From positions 1 through 52,802 of the forward strand of contig NZ_WOEY01000109.1 of the NCBI RefSeq assembly GCF_013177695.1: 52,802 bases of DNA, in the 5' to 3' direction. How positions within the stretch are numbered: position 1 is the first letter of the stretch; each line of letters opens with the position of its first letter. Source of the stretch: Paraburkholderia solitsugae (GTDB taxonomy: Bacteria > Pseudomonadota > Gammaproteobacteria > Burkholderiales > Burkholderiaceae). The translations under genes were made by a program, and so were the position numbers. Positions 43,005 through 51,147 of this stretch are shown here, piece after piece. The notes beneath the pieces are model-generated. The model was given only the letters and a program-made list of their open reading frames with translations. It had not been told where the DNA came from and searched no databases.

Positions 43005-44294
43005 TCAACGTGAACTGTCGGAACGCGTACTACGGTCAAAGAATCCGAAAAGAAGCGCAGCAATCGTGAACGCCAGCGTGACTGAGCAAACGCCGCTCCA
43101 TCTGGCCCATGCCCACGCCGCACCCGACAGCAAGGCACCCATGGCGCCGCCGATAAAGAAAATTCCCACGAAGAGCGCATTCAATCGGCCGCGCGCCGCC
43201 GGGTTGATGAGATTGATCGCGCGCCGTCCGAGCGTTTGATCGGTGATCAGGCCCGCGTCGAGCGCTGCCGCGCCGGCAACCAGCAGCGCGAGCGCGAGAC
43301 CGGGGTGCGTCGTTACCGGGAATCCGCCCCAGCCCGCCCCGGCCGCGCCCATGACGAGCACGGCCGCAATCATCAACAGATGCGCGATCAGTTGTGTCGT
43401 GCGCTGCACCCCGCGGTCGCCGAGATAACCAGCAAGCGGCGTAACGATCGCCCCGCTCGCGCCAGCCAGTGCAAACGCGGCGATGCCGTGCATGCCGAGC
43501 GAGAACGGCGGCTCTGCCAGCAGCAAGGCGATGGCGGTCCAGAACGCACTGAACGCGCCAAGCCCGAGCGCTGCCAGCGTGGCGCGGCGTTGCAGGACGG
43601 GTTCCGTGCGCAACAGTGTCCAAAGGGAGCGCAGCAACGCCGGATAACGCGCCGTCGCGAGCGGCCGGTGGGTCGGCAACTGGCTATACAGGACGACGGC
43701 CAGCAGCGCGTCGGCGCACGCCTCGATGCCAAAGAACGCGCGCCAGCCGAACGATCCGGCGATCACGCTCGCGAGCGGGCGCGACAACAGAATCCCGATC
43801 ATCAGCCCGCTCATCACGTTGCCGACCGCTCGCCCACGCCGGTGTTCCGGCGCCATCGACGCCGCCATCGGCACGAGCATCTGAATCACGCTCGACGTCG
43901 CGCCCGCGAGCGACACCGAGGCGAGAAACAGCCAGCCCGACCGCGCGAACGCCGCAACGCCGAGAAACACGGCACAGCACATCAGGGTCCGAAAAATGAG
44001 CTTCCGGTTCTCGACCAGATCGCACAGCGGCACGAGCAGGAGCAGGCCGGCCGCGTAGCCCAACTGCGGCAGCATGGCGATCAGTCCGGCAAGTTCGGGC
44101 GGCAGGTTCAGCGCGCGGCTGACGGGCCCCGTCAATGGCTGCGCCGCGGACAGGTTCACGACGATCACACCGACAGCCGCAGCGAAGAACAACGTAAGCG
44201 GCGCGGTCAGGACGGCGCCGGGCGCCGCTGAAAGTGCGGGCGTGGAAGGCAAGGGAGACAGGGGCCGCGCGGTTGTATCGGCGGGTCGATTCAT
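43005..44294 (-). CDS. MFS transporter (DHA1-like efflux family)
   Basis: 429 residues with about 12 membrane helices. The loop between TM2 and TM3 carries LLLVPLCDLVENRKLIF, a variant of the MFS motif A. SAAQPLTGPVSRALNLPPELAGLIAMLPQLGYAAG and VPMAASMAPEHRRGRAVGNVMSGLMIGILLSRP resemble YnfM/arabinose-efflux-like exporters. ATG 44294 has GGAGTGG upstream. It diverges from the LysR gene at 44390, its probable regulator. The substrate is unknown. Confidence 0.9.
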   Translation of the reverse strand: MNRPADTTARPLSPLPSTPALSAAPGAVLTAPLTLFFAAAVGVIVVNLSAAQPLTGPVSRALNLPPELAGLIAMLPQLGYAAGLLLLVPLCDLVENRKLIFRTLMCCAVFLGVAAFARSGWLFLASVSLAGATSSVIQMLVPMAASMAPEHRRGRAVGNVMSGLMIGILLSRPLASVIAGSFGWRAFFGIEACADALLAVVLYSQLPTHRPLATARYPALLRSLWTLLRTEPVLQRRATLAALGLGAFSAFWTAIALLLAEPPFSLGMHGIAAFALAGASGAIVTPLAGYLGDRGVQRTTQLIAHLLMIAAVLVMGAAGAGWGGFPVTTHPGLALALLVAGAAALDAGLITDQTLGRRAINLINPAARGRLNALFVGIFFIGGAMGALLSGAAWAWARWSGVCSVTLAFTIAALLFGFFDRSTRSDSSR

Positions 44295-44389
44295 CGTTCC
44301 ACTCCGGTTGATTTCATTCCGGGTTATCGTACGGAGGCCGATGTTATGCGACAATTGAAATATCTCGATAATGTTTATGCTAGTTTGTT

Positions 44390-45319
44390 ATGAATACGCG
44401 TGACCTGCAGGCCTTCGTGGCGGTAGTCGAAAGCGGATCGATGGTACGGGCGGCGGAGAAGCTGTTTCTCACGCAGCCCGGACTCACACGCCGCGTGCAA
44501 AACCTGGAGACGATGCTCGGCACCGAGTTGCTGGACCGGCAGAGCAAACCGCTCAAGCCGACAGCGGCGGGCAACGAGGTGTACGGTCTTGCACGCACGG
44601 TATTGCGCGCCGTCGACGACCTGATGGCCGTGGCGTCGCCCGACAGCGAATCGACGGGCGAGATGAGAATCGGCGTCCCGCCGTTTCTGTCCGAGCTCGC
44701 GCTCGAGCGGCCCGTCGACCGTTTGCGCAGCACCTTTCCGAAGCTGACGCTACGCGTGACGGCAGGCTGGTCGCCGGGCCTGTTGCAGAAAGTCGAACAA
44801 GGCGCCGTGGACGTGGCCGTCGTGCTGATGCCCACCGGCATTCCGCTGCCCGAGACGATGACGGCGACGTTGCTCGGCGACAAGCGGGTCATCGTTGTGG
44901 CACCGCGTTCGTTTGGCTTGACTGACGAACCGACGACGCTCGCCGAGCTCTCGCGTCACCCGTGGGTGTTGAACCAGGACGGGTGCGGGATGCGTTCGAC
45001 GCTGAGCCGCGCGATGTCGGCGGGCGGCTTGCCGTTCAACGTCGCGGTCGAAGCGTTTGGGTCGGAGTTGCAGCTTTCGCTGGTGGCGCGGGGCATGGGC
45101 ATCGGGCTCGCTGTGCCGGAAATGCTGGCGCGCAGCGCATACCGCGATTCACTGCAGCAGGTCGATGTGACGGACTTCGAAAACGTACTGAGCGCCTGGC
45201 TCCTGCATGGCGTGCTGCCCGGTCGTCTGGTGCGGCCCGTCGCGTTGATGCGCGATACGCTCGTGGAGAAACTGGCAAGCGATTCGGCCATGCCATCCAT
45301 TGCGGATTCAACCGCGTGA
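44390..45319 (+). CDS. LysR-family regulator
   Basis: 309 residues. HTH is MNTRDLQAFVAVVESGSMVRAAEKLFLTQPGLTRRVQNLE; the effector domain includes GEMRIGVPPFLSELALERPV and VARGMGIGLAVPEML. No obvious Shine-Dalgarno precedes ATG 44390, so the message may be leaderless or weakly translated. The stop codon lies inside the GTG start of a RidA fragment (GTGA junction at 45316-45319). It probably controls the divergent MFS transporter. Confidence 0.92.
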   Translation: MNTRDLQAFVAVVESGSMVRAAEKLFLTQPGLTRRVQNLETMLGTELLDRQSKPLKPTAAGNEVYGLARTVLRAVDDLMAVASPDSESTGEMRIGVPPFLSELALERPVDRLRSTFPKLTLRVTAGWSPGLLQKVEQGAVDVAVVLMPTGIPLPETMTATLLGDKRVIVVAPRSFGLTDEPTTLAELSRHPWVLNQDGCGMRSTLSRAMSAGGLPFNVAVEAFGSELQLSLVARGMGIGLAVPEMLARSAYRDSLQQVDVTDFENVLSAWLLHGVLPGRLVRPVALMRDTLVEKLASDSAMPSIADSTA

Positions 45320-45516
45320 CGTCGGCAGGGGTCGATCGTACGCGTCTCGTGTCGGCCAGCATCTGGCTGAGCGACCCGAAATACTTCGCCGAATTCAATG
45401 CGGTCTGGGACGCATGGGTGCCCGCCGGACATGCGCCCACGCGCGCCTGCGTACAGGCCCTGCTGATGAAGCCGGGTTGCGATGTCGAAGTCGCCGTGAC
45501 TGCACTGTCGGCGTAA
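45316..45516 (+). pseudogene. C-terminal fragment of a RidA/YjgF-family protein
   Basis: The 66 codons from GTG 45316 read GVDRTRLVSASIWLSD, FAEFNAVWDAWVPAGHAPTR and end in a VEVAVTA strand, which is the C-terminal half of RidA-like imine deaminases, including the conserved Arg of APTRACV. The N-terminal half (about 55-60 residues of a normal about 115-125) is missing: upstream sequence is the LysR 3' end. A deletion joined the LysR gene to the middle of ridA. It may still be translated by coupling but should not form the trimer fold. Confidence 0.7.
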
Positions 45517-45551
45517 TCGTCAGCCGGGTGTGATCAGTTCACAAGACGGCA

Positions 45552-45782
45552 TCAAACTATCTGGTCAGTAATGCGAACGTGAGCATCGGTGATGTGGAAT
45601 CCACGCTTCTCGATGTCGTCCAGACACTCTCCCGAGTCAACGCCCGGAGTCGGTTCGTCCCGGCCCAGTTCCACTGACTTGAATGAAACCCAGGGAGCGA
45701 ACCTTGCCGGCAGATTCGCCCCTGTGGTGTCTGCCGTAAAGCCGAACACACGACCGGGTCCCCGAAAGATATAGACAAGCAT
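45552..45782 (-). CDS. small conserved-looking protein, 76 residues
   Basis: ATG 45782 has GGAG eight bases upstream. The product starts MLVYIFRGPGRVFGF and contains PARFAPWVSFKSVEL, PTPGVDSGECLDDIEKRGFHITDAHVRI. It has balanced amino-acid usage and no membrane segment, and reads like small hypothetical proteins I associate with Burkholderia, though I cannot name a domain. It is convergent with the RidA fragment. Confidence 0.55.
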   Translation of the reverse strand: MLVYIFRGPGRVFGFTADTTGANLPARFAPWVSFKSVELGRDEPTPGVDSGECLDDIEKRGFHITDAHVRITDQIV

Positions 45783-46274
45783 TTCGTTCGCTCCTGCGAT
45801 GGACGAATACCTTGGGCCGATCTGGCACATGGCTGCTGCGAATCAATCTACGACGAGGCAAGCATGGGCGCGCCATTTGACGAACCTCTTGCAATGCCAA
45901 GCTCTGTTACGGTTGCCGGATTGTCGACGATTTTAGTGACGAGGCCAAGAGGCTATCCATGGCAATGCGGCATCTGCTGCGCCATAGCGGGAAAGCGACA
46001 GGCGCAAGGTGGCGGGAAACGCAAGAATCAGCGCGGCCACGCGCCCGGGAAGGTGCGCGCAAGCGGTAGCACGAAAAATACGACCGGTTGTACGGCGTGA
46101 ATGTGCGACTTCACACATGGCCGCCTCCGCGCGCGCCGCAACCTATAATGATCGGGCTATCGCTTACGTTACCGCGACATCAGCGACCTGATCGCGCGCG
46201 AGGTTCCGCTCGAAGGCGAATCAACTAAGCCTTTGACGCACATCGTCGCTTCAGCCCCCAAGGACTTCACGCCG
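45783..46274. other. intergenic region of about 490 bases
   Basis: Short frames in this stretch have no ribosome site and are compositionally unlike protein. No repeat, hairpin or promoter stood out. AAGGA about 10 bases before ATG 46275 belongs to the next gene. Confidence 0.45.
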
Positions 46275-46658
46275 ATGCCATCTACCATCCGCAACTCGCT
46301 CGTCTGGATATTCGAAGCATTGGAGCGGGATGCAACCTACATTCGCAAGCCGATGTTCGGCTGCGATGCCGCCTATGTCGACGGCCTGCTATGTCTGGTG
46401 GCGGCCGATCGCGACGCGCCGTGGAACGGCTTGCTGGTGTGCACATCGCAGGAGCGCCATGCCGCGCTCATCGAGGAAATGCCCGCTTTGCGGCCGCATC
46501 CTGTGCTTGGAAAATGGCTGTATGTACCGCAAGCCGATCCGGCGTTTGAAGACATCGCGCAAAGGATGACGGCGCTCGTGCTCGCGCGCGATTGGCGAGT
46601 GGGTGTCGAGCCGAAGCCGCGCCGACGGGGCGGAAAGTCTTCACTGCCAAAGGCGTAG
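46275..46658 (+). CDS. TfoX-like domain protein
   Basis: 127 residues. The core RKPMFGCDAAYVDGLLCLVAADRDAPWNGLLVCT resembles the MFGG-x-Y-xDG segment of TfoX-N domains, although the second Gly is Cys here. A basic tail (KPRRRGGKSSLPKA) ends the protein. In-frame sequence extends to 46233, but ATG 46275 is preferred because AAGGA precedes it. It stands alone; function unknown. Confidence 0.6.
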   Translation: MPSTIRNSLVWIFEALERDATYIRKPMFGCDAAYVDGLLCLVAADRDAPWNGLLVCTSQERHAALIEEMPALRPHPVLGKWLYVPQADPAFEDIAQRMTALVLARDWRVGVEPKPRRRGGKSSLPKA

Positions 46659-46735
46659 GGTGTCAGTACAAGCAACCTCGCTACATGGCCAATCTTCGGC
46701 CAGGTTGTTGGATGACGCTCTGGCAGATGAATTCG

Positions 46736-47497
46736 CTAGCTGACGCCCTCAGCCGCCGCCGCGAGCGCTTTCATCGCCTGGATGTACGGGTACGGGCCAT
46801 GGCTGATTCGGGCAACGCCGTTTTCCGCGAGTTCCGCGATGGAAGGCGTTTCTGCCAGACGCATGATGTTGACCGGGAGAGGTGATGCAGCCGTCAACTC
46901 GCGAATGAGCGCTGGTGATTGAAGGCCTGGCACGAAGAGACCGTCGGCCCCCGCTTTTGCATAGGCCCGTCCTCGCGCCAGCGCTTCCTCGACCATGCGA
47001 CTATCGTGCTCTTCCGGTGGGCGCATGAAGAATACGTCGGTGCGCGCATTGATGAAATACTCACCCCCTGCGCGATCAGCAGCACTTCGCGCCGCGGCGA
47101 TACGAGCGGCCGCGTCCTCGACAGCGCGCAACGCACCCGTTGCCGGAAAACTGTCCTCGATGTTGCAACCGGTTGCCCCTGCTTCGATGCTGAGCGTTAT
47201 CGTTTCAGCCACGTCCTCGAGTCTTTCTCCATAACCACTTTCCAGGTCCACGGTAACCGGAAGATTCGTTGTACGTACGATCTTGGCGAGCACCTCCATG
47301 ACGAGCGCCCGCGGCATCTTCTCTCCATCGGAAAAACCATTGGCCATGGCCACTGACCAGCTTCCCGTAGCCAGCGCAACGGCGCCTGCCTTGGCCACGG
47401 TGGCGGCGCTTCCGGCGTCCCACACATTGAACAGGATCAGCGGATTTCCCGCGCGATGAAGCGATCGGAAATATGCACCCTTGTCATTGCTGCTCAT
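46736..47497 (-). CDS. isocitrate lyase/PEP mutase superfamily protein
   Basis: 253 residues forming the phosphoenolpyruvate-binding barrel. Evidence is the N-terminal PLILFNVWDAGSAATVAKAGAVALATGS, the metal-binding VDLESGYG, IEDSF and INARTD strands, then GADGLFVPGL and PLPVNIM. It lacks the KKCGH loop of true isocitrate lyases, which fits the oxaloacetate-decarboxylase-like or PEP-mutase-like branches. It is second in a two-gene operon and overlaps the end of the upstream gene by 14 bases. Carbon-carbon or carbon-phosphorus bond chemistry on a small oxoacid is expected; substrate unknown. Confidence 0.87.
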   Translation of the reverse strand: MSSNDKGAYFRSLHRAGNPLILFNVWDAGSAATVAKAGAVALATGSWSVAMANGFSDGEKMPRALVMEVLAKIVRTTNLPVTVDLESGYGERLEDVAETITLSIEAGATGCNIEDSFPATGALRAVEDAAARIAAARSAADRAGGEYFINARTDVFFMRPPEEHDSRMVEEALARGRAYAKAGADGLFVPGLQSPALIRELTAASPLPVNIMRLAETPSIAELAENGVARISHGPYPYIQAMKALAAAAEGVS

Positions 47498-48542
47498 GCT
47501 CGCCTCTCCTCGTCAACATCGGGCTGGACACTGCACTATAGGAAACCGTCACCGTATCGAGTGCGGCGAGAAAATCCCGCGCATCAAAAATTTCTCCCAG
47601 ACTTACGACACCACCTCCCGGCGCGACCTTGCCGCTCAGCAACCGCTCAGTCGCCTCCACGACGATCGGTGCACTGACCGCATAGATGTCGCGTCCCGTT
47701 GCCGTGACACGGCGCGTCGTTCCGCTCTGTTCGATGACGACGTCCACAACGAATTGTTGGGCCGATCGTCCCTGCTCATCGTGAGGCTGGGGCGCTGGCG
47801 TATTGGGATCGCGAATGTCGCGCAGGGCCGAAAGCGCGAACCAGGACTCGACCGTGTCGATGCGCAAATGACGCGAGACGGTGAGCACCTCCGTAAAGGG
47901 GAGCATCACCACGTCCATGTTGCCGAACGGCAACTGGAAAGACCACACACCTTCGGGCGCCGGCTGCGGGACAGGCACCAGTCGCCCCTCCTCCTGGATG
48001 AGCCGTATTGCGCGATTGCGTTCGCCGGTCAGGCGCGTTCCACGCGTCGGATGCCAGCTGTCGAGGCCAATGGCGATATCAACCCTTTCGATCAGCTTAT
48101 CTTCGTCTGCGGCTGCCGTGACGAGCAAATCGGCAAGTCCGCCATAGAACGCCGCTGCGGGGATGAGCGTCACCCCCGCAGCGCGTGCGCTCGTATCACG
48201 TTGCTCGATCAGCGCCTGGAGCGCGGGCTGCTCCGCCGTGACGTCGAGATAAGGAATCCTGGCGCGCAACGCAGCATCGACGACCGGCAACGCCGTATCG
48301 AGAAAAGGTCCGGCGCAGTTAATGACGGCGTGCGTGCCGCGAAGCGCCGCGTCGAGTTGCTCAGGGTCGTCGATGCCAGCGACGCGCCATGGAGTCGAGT
48401 CACCGGCGCTGCTTTGCCTCAAACGCGCGGCATCACGCCCTATCCGGACAACGCCGAAGCCACGCCGCTTCAATTCCGCGACAACAAAGCTCCCCGTGTG
48501 GCCTGTGGCCCCGTACACCGCAACAGTCATTCGGTCGTTCAT
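47484..48542 (-). CDS. saccharopine-dehydrogenase-like NAD(P)-binding protein
   Basis: 352 residues. An N-terminal Rossmann domain starts VAVYGATGHTGSFVVAELKRRG and continues GTHAVINCAGPFLDTALPVVDAALRARIPYLDVTAEQ, the typical saccharopine dehydrogenase/trans-acting enoyl reductase pattern. The C-terminal half is family-like but undiagnostic. GGAG precedes ATG 48542. It diverges from a TetR gene at 48678, with two strong palindromes between, and overlaps the PEP-mutase-family gene by 14 bases. Most such proteins have no known substrate. Confidence 0.85.
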   Translation of the reverse strand: MNDRMTVAVYGATGHTGSFVVAELKRRGFGVVRIGRDAARLRQSSAGDSTPWRVAGIDDPEQLDAALRGTHAVINCAGPFLDTALPVVDAALRARIPYLDVTAEQPALQALIEQRDTSARAAGVTLIPAAAFYGGLADLLVTAAADEDKLIERVDIAIGLDSWHPTRGTRLTGERNRAIRLIQEEGRLVPVPQPAPEGVWSFQLPFGNMDVVMLPFTEVLTVSRHLRIDTVESWFALSALRDIRDPNTPAPQPHDEQGRSAQQFVVDVVIEQSGTTRRVTATGRDIYAVSAPIVVEATERLLSGKVAPGGGVVSLGEIFDARDFLAALDTVTVSYSAVSSPMLTRRGEHEQQ

Positions 48543-48570
48543 GTTGACTCCGATACATGGCTGACTACGC

Positions 48571-48605
48571 TACAGACCTGTCTGTATTTGTAATACAGAT
48601 CTGTA
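48571..48605. promoter_or_regulatory. double TetR operator
   Basis: TACAGA-CCTG-TCTGTA (48571-48586) has perfect 6-bp arms, and TACAGATCTGTA (48594-48605) is a perfect 12-bp palindrome with the same half-site TACAGA. A dyad CTGTATT-TGT-AATACAG links the two. The pair lies 29 bases upstream of the saccharopine-like gene and 73 upstream of the TetR gene at 48678, so one repressor could shut both promoters. Confidence 0.75.
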
Positions 48606-48677
48606 GCGCCGTCAAGCGTCGAGTGCTATGCTTGGCAACAGTGTTTCGGCATAAGAGACTTTTGAGGTTGAGCCTGA

Positions 48678-49271
48678 ATGAAGAAGGAAGAACAAGCGCA
48701 CGGACTCGCACTTGATACGCGTGAACGCATTCTGCGGACCGCCAGCGAACTTTTCTATCAAGAGGGCACGCGTGCGGTCGGCGTCGACCTGATCGTGGCA
48801 CGGGCGGGTGTCGCCAAGACGAGCCTTTATCGTCATTTCGGGACGAAAGATGACCTGATCGAGGCTTTCCTTCACCTTGAGGATGAAGACTTCTGGCGGC
48901 ATTGGGATGCGGTTGCCGCACAGCACAAAGGCGCGCCGCGTGAGGAACTGGACGCACAACTTCAATGGATTGGCGAACGCATTGCGCGTCCGGGTTATCG
49001 CGGCTGCCCGCAGATCAACATCGCCGCGGAATATGCGGACGAGAATCACCCGGCCCGCAAGGTCGCGGTGGCGCACAAGCGAGAACTGCGACGGCGACTC
49101 GCGGATCTGGCGGGAGCCTTGCGCATCGAAAAGCCGGAGACTTTTGCTTTACGGTTGGGCACGGTCATCGACGGCGCACTCAGTAGCGGGCAAGCGCTGC
49201 ACGCAGAGGGGCCCGTACGGTTCCTGCAGGAACTGGCGCAAATACTGATCCCGAAGAAAACAAGGAAGTGA
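48678..49271 (+). CDS. TetR family transcriptional regulator
   Basis: 197 residues. HTH is at about residues 13-60 with ILRTASELFYQEGTRAVGVDLIVARAGVAKTSLYRHFGTKDDLIEAFL. The C-terminal domain includes YRGCPQINIAAEYADENHPARKVAVAHK, typical of a TetR subgroup that controls divergent oxidoreductases. It should bind the TACAGA palindromes just upstream and control itself and the two-gene operon on the other strand. Confidence 0.92.
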   Translation: MKKEEQAHGLALDTRERILRTASELFYQEGTRAVGVDLIVARAGVAKTSLYRHFGTKDDLIEAFLHLEDEDFWRHWDAVAAQHKGAPREELDAQLQWIGERIARPGYRGCPQINIAAEYADENHPARKVAVAHKRELRRRLADLAGALRIEKPETFALRLGTVIDGALSSGQALHAEGPVRFLQELAQILIPKKTRK

Positions 49272-49272
49272 C

Positions 49273-49605
49273 CTACGGTCGCCGCATGTAAGCCTTCAAT
49301 CCCGCGGCGATCACCGCGAATGTCACCGCACAACGCGCGCTCTCGCGCGGATCCTCGTGGATGGCGACCCAGGTGTCCATCGCCAACGAAAAACTGGCCG
49401 GTAGCACGCGTACAAGCGCCTTGTCCCGCGCGGCCAACCCCGATTGGCACGCGCCAATGCCGAAGCCCGCGCGGATGGCCCCTAGCTGGGCTAGGTCGCT
49501 GTCGGCACGAAACGCCAGGGCAGCGCGCGAGAACACCGGGAATAGATTCTGGAACCGGCGGATGAATGCGTTCTCGAGATCAAAGCCGACGATCGCATGG
49601 CGGGA
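49273..49605 (-). pseudogene. C-terminal remnant of a LysR-family regulator
   Basis: About 110 codons read AIVGFDLENAFIRRFQ, FRADSDLAQLGAIRAGFGIGACQ and ARDKALVRVLPASFSL-TWVAIHED, the last third of a LysR effector domain. The DNA-binding domain and first half of the effector domain are absent; homology fades near 49605, where unrelated sequence leads to the GNAT gene 3' end at 49709. There is no proper start: the first GTG (49536) sits mid-domain. It is a decayed or deleted gene. Confidence 0.7.
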
Positions 49606-49708
49606 CTGTGCCTGTCGACGATCGGCGGCACCCGATCCAACTCGGCCGTTCAGCCCGCTTCGTCGTAAAAGACCGCTCCCGAGGCACTTCAGATATTTTC
49701 ACCCACCC

Positions 49709-50146
49709 TCACAGGGGTTTGCGCGCGTAGTAGATATCCCATTCTCCCTCTGCCTGTTTCACAAACCCATGTCGTTGATAAAAGCGGTTTGAGTCACTAT
49801 CGCGGAGCGCGCCTAGCCTGACTGCAATCGATCGCGCGTCAGCGTCCGAGAGGCTCACCGCGAGCACCGTCGAGCCTATACCCTTCCCTTGATGCTCAGG
49901 TATGACATAGAAATGCTCAAGCATCAGATGATCGTCCGCGGGCCTCGTCAGCACGAAGCCAACTGTTACGCCGTCAACCACAATGAACTTGCACAAGTCT
50001 GGATCAAACGATGACAGGAAACGATCGCGTGCCCGCTGCGGATCGAAGCGCCCGATACGTTCCAGGCTCTCTCTCATCGCTTCGATGCGCATTTGAACTA
50101 GCGTTTCAGCGTCGTTGTGAGTGGTACTTGCGAACGCCAGTTTCAT
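49709..50146 (-). CDS. GNAT family N-acetyltransferase
   Basis: 145 residues. Motif A is LEHFYVIPEHQGKGIGSTVLAVSL (about residues 76-99); motif B is LRDSDSNRFYQRHGFVKQAEGEWDIYYAR, the usual GNAT ending. The acceptor substrate cannot be inferred. It lies alone between the LysR remnant and the AraC regulator. Confidence 0.87.
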   Translation of the reverse strand: MKLAFASTTHNDAETLVQMRIEAMRESLERIGRFDPQRARDRFLSSFDPDLCKFIVVDGVTVGFVLTRPADDHLMLEHFYVIPEHQGKGIGSTVLAVSLSDADARSIAVRLGALRDSDSNRFYQRHGFVKQAEGEWDIYYARKPL

Positions 50147-50205
50147 CTTTCACGCCTCGTTCATGTTGTGTGGGTTAAACGGTCCGATCGCCGACCATCT
50201 TTGAC

Positions 50206-51000
50206 TTACTGTTCCACCGGGCAAAAATTTTCTTCCACGTATTGACTCGGCGTTTCGCCCAGCACACGACGGAATGCGGCCGCAAATGCGCTAGGGCTTG
50301 CATAGCCGAGGTCCAGTGCTACCCGGGTCACTGGCTGCCCCAAGCTCAGGCGCTCGATCGCCGCCAGTAGACAGACCTGCTGCCGCCATTCTCCGAAACT
50401 TACGCCGGACTGCGCGCGAAATAAGCGCGTGAAGGTCCGCCGACTCATCCCCGCTTCGGCGGCGACGGTATCCAGTCCACTTGTGATCAACGGCTCCTTG
50501 AATATACGTCGACACACTCGCGCAAGACGCGGGTCAGCGGGCAACGGGGCGTTCAACGAAAGCTGGGGCATGGCCGCTATCTCCGCGACGAGCAATGCCA
50601 TCAACTTACCGGCGCGTCCTTCGTCGTCGTACAGAGCCGGCAGATCAACGGCCTCGTCGAGCAGTTGTCTCAGTAGCGGTGAGACGCCGTACACGCCGCA
50701 CTGGGCGGCCAGCCCTGCCGTTCGTGCTGCCTCTTCCGAGACAAACGTGTTCAGCATCGTTACCGCACCGCTCATCGTCATTTCGTGCACGACACCCGCT
50801 GGTACCCAGCATGCCCGCTGCGGTGGCACGAGCCAGTTGCCCTCTGGCGTCGACAGGCTGATTGCGCCGCGAGAGGCAAAGGCAAATTGCCCGCGCCGAT
50901 GCAAGTGCGAAGGGAAAATCGAGCCGGCTGGATAGTCGTTCACGGTAACGACAACGCTGCGAGGAATGTCCTCGTAGGGATCGAGCAGAGTATTGCGCAT
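50206..51000 (-). CDS. AraC-family regulator with cupin sensor domain
   Basis: 264 residues. The N-terminal cupin (about 20-100) has FPSHLHRRGQFAFASRGAISLSTPEGNWLVPPQRACWVPAGVVHEMTM, typical of the NimR-like group. Two HTH motifs at the C-terminus follow: SGLDTVAAEAGMSRRTFTRLFRAQSG and VTRVALDLGYASPSAFAAAFRRVLGETPSQY. The frame extends to 51204, which would overlap the divergent hydrolase gene; ATG 51000 matches the usual family start though its ribosome site is weak. It probably controls the alpha/beta hydrolase at 51148. Confidence 0.88.
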   Translation of the reverse strand: MRNTLLDPYEDIPRSVVVTVNDYPAGSIFPSHLHRRGQFAFASRGAISLSTPEGNWLVPPQRACWVPAGVVHEMTMSGAVTMLNTFVSEEAARTAGLAAQCGVYGVSPLLRQLLDEAVDLPALYDDEGRAGKLMALLVAEIAAMPQLSLNAPLPADPRLARVCRRIFKEPLITSGLDTVAAEAGMSRRTFTRLFRAQSGVSFGEWRQQVCLLAAIERLSLGQPVTRVALDLGYASPSAFAAAFRRVLGETPSQYVEENFCPVEQ

Positions 51001-51147
51001 GGCCCAAATTCTACAGCCATTGACCTGATACCGAAGGCGGGCCGTTTCCGTCACCTTTACGATGTAGCGCATGCCCGTCGAGTAGCGCACTTCAATGCAT
51101 TGAAGACGAGCTAGTCGATCTAATCGTTTCTTCGGTTCGGAGTTGAA

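Noticed and set aside
43236..44231. 331-residue open frame on the plus strand
   Set aside because: Antisense to the MFS gene, made mostly of Arg, Gln and Glu, with no recognisable domain.
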